From positions 620,001-684,000 of the forward strand of contig NZ_JAAOIW010000004.1 in assembly GCF_011440305.1 (NCBI RefSeq): 64,000 nt of DNA, written 5' to 3'. The notes beneath the pieces are model-generated. The model saw nothing but the letters and a program-made list of their open reading frames with translations. It searched no databases and had not been told where the DNA came from. Made by a program: the position numbers and the translations under genes. This DNA is from Paenibacillus agricola. Its GTDB lineage: Bacteria > Bacillota > Bacilli > Paenibacillales > NBRC-103111. How positions within the stretch are numbered: position 1 is the first letter of the stretch; each line of letters begins with the position of its first letter. Of the stretch, positions 62,236 to 64,000 are shown in pieces.

Positions 62236-62413
62236 GCTAGCCATTCCATTATCTGGCTTTAGACAGTGGCCAACGCACTTAAAAAACCGGAGCACTTGCC
62301 CGCTTATTCATTTTTATTTTCAAAAACGTTAAGAAGGCTGCAAGCTTTCGGCTCGGAATGGGTAATACTAACAATAGGCAACAAACAGCATATAAAAGGG
62401 GGATGATCCCACC

Positions 62414-62518
62414 ATGATGGACACTATATATCTGATGCTTTCAATGATGATTGTAGGCTGCGTTGTACTTCTCACGCTTGCTGCACTTGGCATTTTCAAC
62501 AAAGAAGAAGGCAGGTAA
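62414..62518 (+). CDS. 34-residue single-pass membrane protein
   Basis: Starts MMDTIYLMLSMMIVGCVVLL and ends ALGIFNKEEGR: one hydrophobic helix with a short charged cytoplasmic tail. Two ATG codons (62414, 62417) follow AAAGGGGG at 12-15 bases. It resembles the very small membrane subunits or modulators found in Bacillales but I do not recognise the family. The gene lies between the metG promoter and a convergent small gene. Confidence 0.6.
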   Translation: MMDTIYLMLSMMIVGCVVLLTLAALGIFNKEEGR

Positions 62519-62523
62519 ATACA

Positions 62524-62709
62524 CTACACGATCCAAAACTCACAATGCTCTCTTTGGAACTGTCTGCCTTCAATCACAACATACTCTTTGGAGAAGCTCT
62601 CAACTTTTCCTACCTTATCGAGCTTGCCGTTTACCCATGCCTCAATGGGTCTTTGGAAAGTAACTGAACGTTGAAAATCCGTATCTAATTTACAAACCTT
62701 TCTGATCAT
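62524..62709 (-). CDS. Small conserved-looking hypothetical protein (61 aa)
   Basis: 61 residues, strong ribosome site GGAGGAAGCTT directly before the ATG at 62709. The sequence is beta-rich with alternating residues (AWVNGKLDKVGKVESFSKEY then VVIEGRQFQREHCEFWIV), like a small SH3-type or PRC-barrel strand bundle. No function is assigned. It follows the SGNH hydrolase gene by 21 bases on the same strand, so it may be co-transcribed with it. Confidence 0.7.
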   Translation of the reverse strand: MIRKVCKLDTDFQRSVTFQRPIEAWVNGKLDKVGKVESFSKEYVVIEGRQFQREHCEFWIV

Positions 62710-62730
62710 AAGCTTCCTCCGTTGTCGATC

Positions 62731-63870
62731 CTATTTTAATAACCCAATGCAAGCCAAATTGAATTCGGTTCCCTTGCATTCAGGTCGATCCCCATGAATA
62801 ACTTCCATTTCGCACTGATGCTTACCCCAATCCAGACCATCAGCAATCACTTGCATTTGATACCATCCCTGGTCTCCGCACCAGTCTGGACGTTCCCGCG
62901 AGGATTCGTGCCATTCTCCCATATCGATCCGATAACGAAACTCTGAAGATAGCTTACCGAAATCGAATCCCAACGCAAGACCAGTTCCCTCAAAAGAAAA
63001 TGAAAGCTTCGCACCGACAGCCGATGTATATAACACTTGGTCAATCCATCGAAGATATGGCCACCTTCGAAGTGTCCATGGACCTGTTAGCTGTACCTCC
63101 GAAAAGGGTAGTGGTTCAGCCATTTCCCAATTCTGCGGATATAAAGGCTTCGGCAGCGTCCTATCCCTTGCCGTTTCCTCCATTCTCTCCACTTCCACCT
63201 TGTCCACCGTGTCCTTATGGGCAACCGCTCCTAAAGGAGTAAGCTCGCTTTCTAAATAAGAGATCACACTACGACCATAGGAGACGCTCCCTCTACTGCC
63301 AGGATGCAATCCATCAGGCAGCCAATCGTCCCAGCGCATGATTCCTAGGCGTACCTCGTTAATTGCATATAAGCCTGCCCATACCGAACCAAGCTGGTAA
63401 TGCTCGGCAATTTGTTCAAATTCGTCGATGGACGAGGGTATACGTCCTTCGGCTATATCCTTATACATGGGCTGGCTATAGGTATAGACAAGCACAAGAT
63501 CTCTCGCCTCATCGCGCAGCAGCTTCCTGACCAAGCCTTCTCTTGTTCTCGATCGGAGATCCGTAGCCACTTGCAAATCATTGACCGCAAATTCAATAAA
63601 GACCAGGTCACAGCATCTGTCGACCAGATCCTTCTGCGCCCGAAACACAGCGAGGGTACTGCCCGTAGCGCCAATCGCTGTGTTCTCTATCGTTAAACGA
63701 ACCTCTGGATAATGCTCAGCAAACCAGCGGATTACAGACTCCGGCCAGTTTGTACCTTTGCGTGGATCTGTAATAGACCCGCCTATAAAACCTATCGTTA
63801 GCTGCTTATTTTGGAGCGCTTTCAATGTTCTTGTCAGTAGCTTACGGTGCTGGATCACTTGTAAACTCAT
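62731..63870 (-). CDS. SGNH/GDSL-type hydrolase with C-terminal beta-sandwich domain
   Basis: About 379 residues from the ATG at 63870 (seven bases after GGAGGC; the 63876 ATG is too close). The N-terminal 210 residues are SGNH: GFIGGSITDPRKG (nucleophile Ser near 34), ENTAIGATGSTLAVF (Gly), FIEFAVNDL (Asn) and GLHPGSRGSV (catalytic His). Residues about 260-379 form a separate beta-rich domain (FSFEGTGLALGFDFG, EMEVIHGD) like the two-domain carbohydrate esterases. No signal peptide. It probably deacetylates a sugar or glycoconjugate inside the cell. Confidence 0.85.
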   Translation of the reverse strand: MSLQVIQHRKLLTRTLKALQNKQLTIGFIGGSITDPRKGTNWPESVIRWFAEHYPEVRLTIENTAIGATGSTLAVFRAQKDLVDRCCDLVFIEFAVNDLQVATDLRSRTREGLVRKLLRDEARDLVLVYTYSQPMYKDIAEGRIPSSIDEFEQIAEHYQLGSVWAGLYAINEVRLGIMRWDDWLPDGLHPGSRGSVSYGRSVISYLESELTPLGAVAHKDTVDKVEVERMEETARDRTLPKPLYPQNWEMAEPLPFSEVQLTGPWTLRRWPYLRWIDQVLYTSAVGAKLSFSFEGTGLALGFDFGKLSSEFRYRIDMGEWHESSRERPDWCGDQGWYQMQVIADGLDWGKHQCEMEVIHGDRPECKGTEFNLACIGLLK

Positions 63871-63943
63871 ACCCATGCCTCCAGGTTATAAAATATAAAA
63901 TATAAAATAGAATCGCTTTGTATGCTTTTTAAACAACAGCATC

Positions 63944-63972
63944 CCTAAAAAAACCTTGAATTCTCAAGGTTT
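63944..63972 (-). terminator. Terminator of a gene beyond the window
   Basis: AACCTTGA-ATTC-TCAAGGTT hairpin with a minus-strand T-run. It marks the 3' end of a minus-strand gene located past 64000. Confidence 0.75.
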
Positions 63973-64000
63973 AAAGGATTTCTAAGGTTTAAGATTCCAC

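Noticed and set aside
63887-63910. TATAAAA repeats as a promoter
   Set aside because: Three TATAAAA copies in a row lie upstream of the minus-strand SGNH gene but no -35 at proper distance was found.

Overview
The window looks like chromosome of a spore-forming, Gram-positive Bacillales member, most likely Paenibacillus or a close relative. The support is the gene content: a spore photoproduct lyase, a T-box leader on metG, strong GGAGG ribosome sites with frequent TTG/GTG starts, several AraC-cupin regulators and SGNH hydrolases. The block efp-pepQ-aroQ-yqhR-yqhQ-yqhP-yqhO-mntR also keeps the gene order I know from Bacillus subtilis. I see no rRNA, tRNA, CRISPR array, prophage or insertion sequence.

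Layout. 1-1871: two overlapping luciferase-like flavin oxidoreductases, the first cut by the window edge. 1872-2434: gene-free, with two kinds of intergenic repeat. 2435-22281: a 20-kb purine-catabolism block, all on the minus strand. In transcription order it holds the regulator pucR, the xanthine dehydrogenase maturation genes pucA and pucB, a BMP-type nucleoside/purine ABC importer (lipoprotein, ATPase, two permeases), xanthine dehydrogenase pucC-pucD-pucE, uricase/OHCU decarboxylase pucL, HIU hydrolase pucM, allantoinase pucH, allantoate amidohydrolase pucF, ureidoglycine aminotransferase pucG and a gamma-glutamyltransferase-like gene that I read as a candidate oxamate amidohydrolase. Together they would import a purine and take xanthine to urate, allantoin, allantoate, ureidoglycine and oxalurate, releasing nitrogen.

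22.5-26.8 kb: an SGNH hydrolase and a biotin ECF transporter split between bioY (minus) and an ATPase plus an ATPase-EcfT fusion (plus), with a BirA-like operator between them. 27-34.9 kb: a DUF1540 mini-protein; class II fumarase with a Fur-type box inside its promoter; and a Nik/Opp-type ABC importer behind a cobalamin riboswitch, with a [2Fe-2S] ferredoxin gene downstream. 34.9-37.7 kb: modA-modB facing a HTH/periplasmic-binding-like regulator; molybdenum is also needed by the xanthine dehydrogenase. 37.7-44.3 kb: AraC regulator plus PhyH dioxygenase, tagO-like transferase, a stand-alone CheY-like receiver, and an AraC/dehydrogenase/TIM-barrel trio. 44.4-49.9 kb: a HAD-GNAT fusion, a PPOX-type flavoprotein, an ABC-2 exporter and a MetF-like protein. 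50.1-57.6 kb: the conserved yqh block, mntR and splB. 57.7-64 kb: ccdA, a Gfo/Idh oxidoreductase, metG with its T-box, two very small genes and a two-domain SGNH hydrolase.

Most interesting points: the cobalamin-riboswitch ABC importer (candidate cobalt or metallophore uptake) with a Fur-like box beside its promoter; the Fur-type box in the fumC promoter; the oxamate-hydrolase-like gene ending the purine operon; the BirA-like site with phased 11-bp repeats and the fused ECF proteins; and intergenic repeats shared between distant loci. All family assignments rest on reading motifs and gene order; no database search was run.
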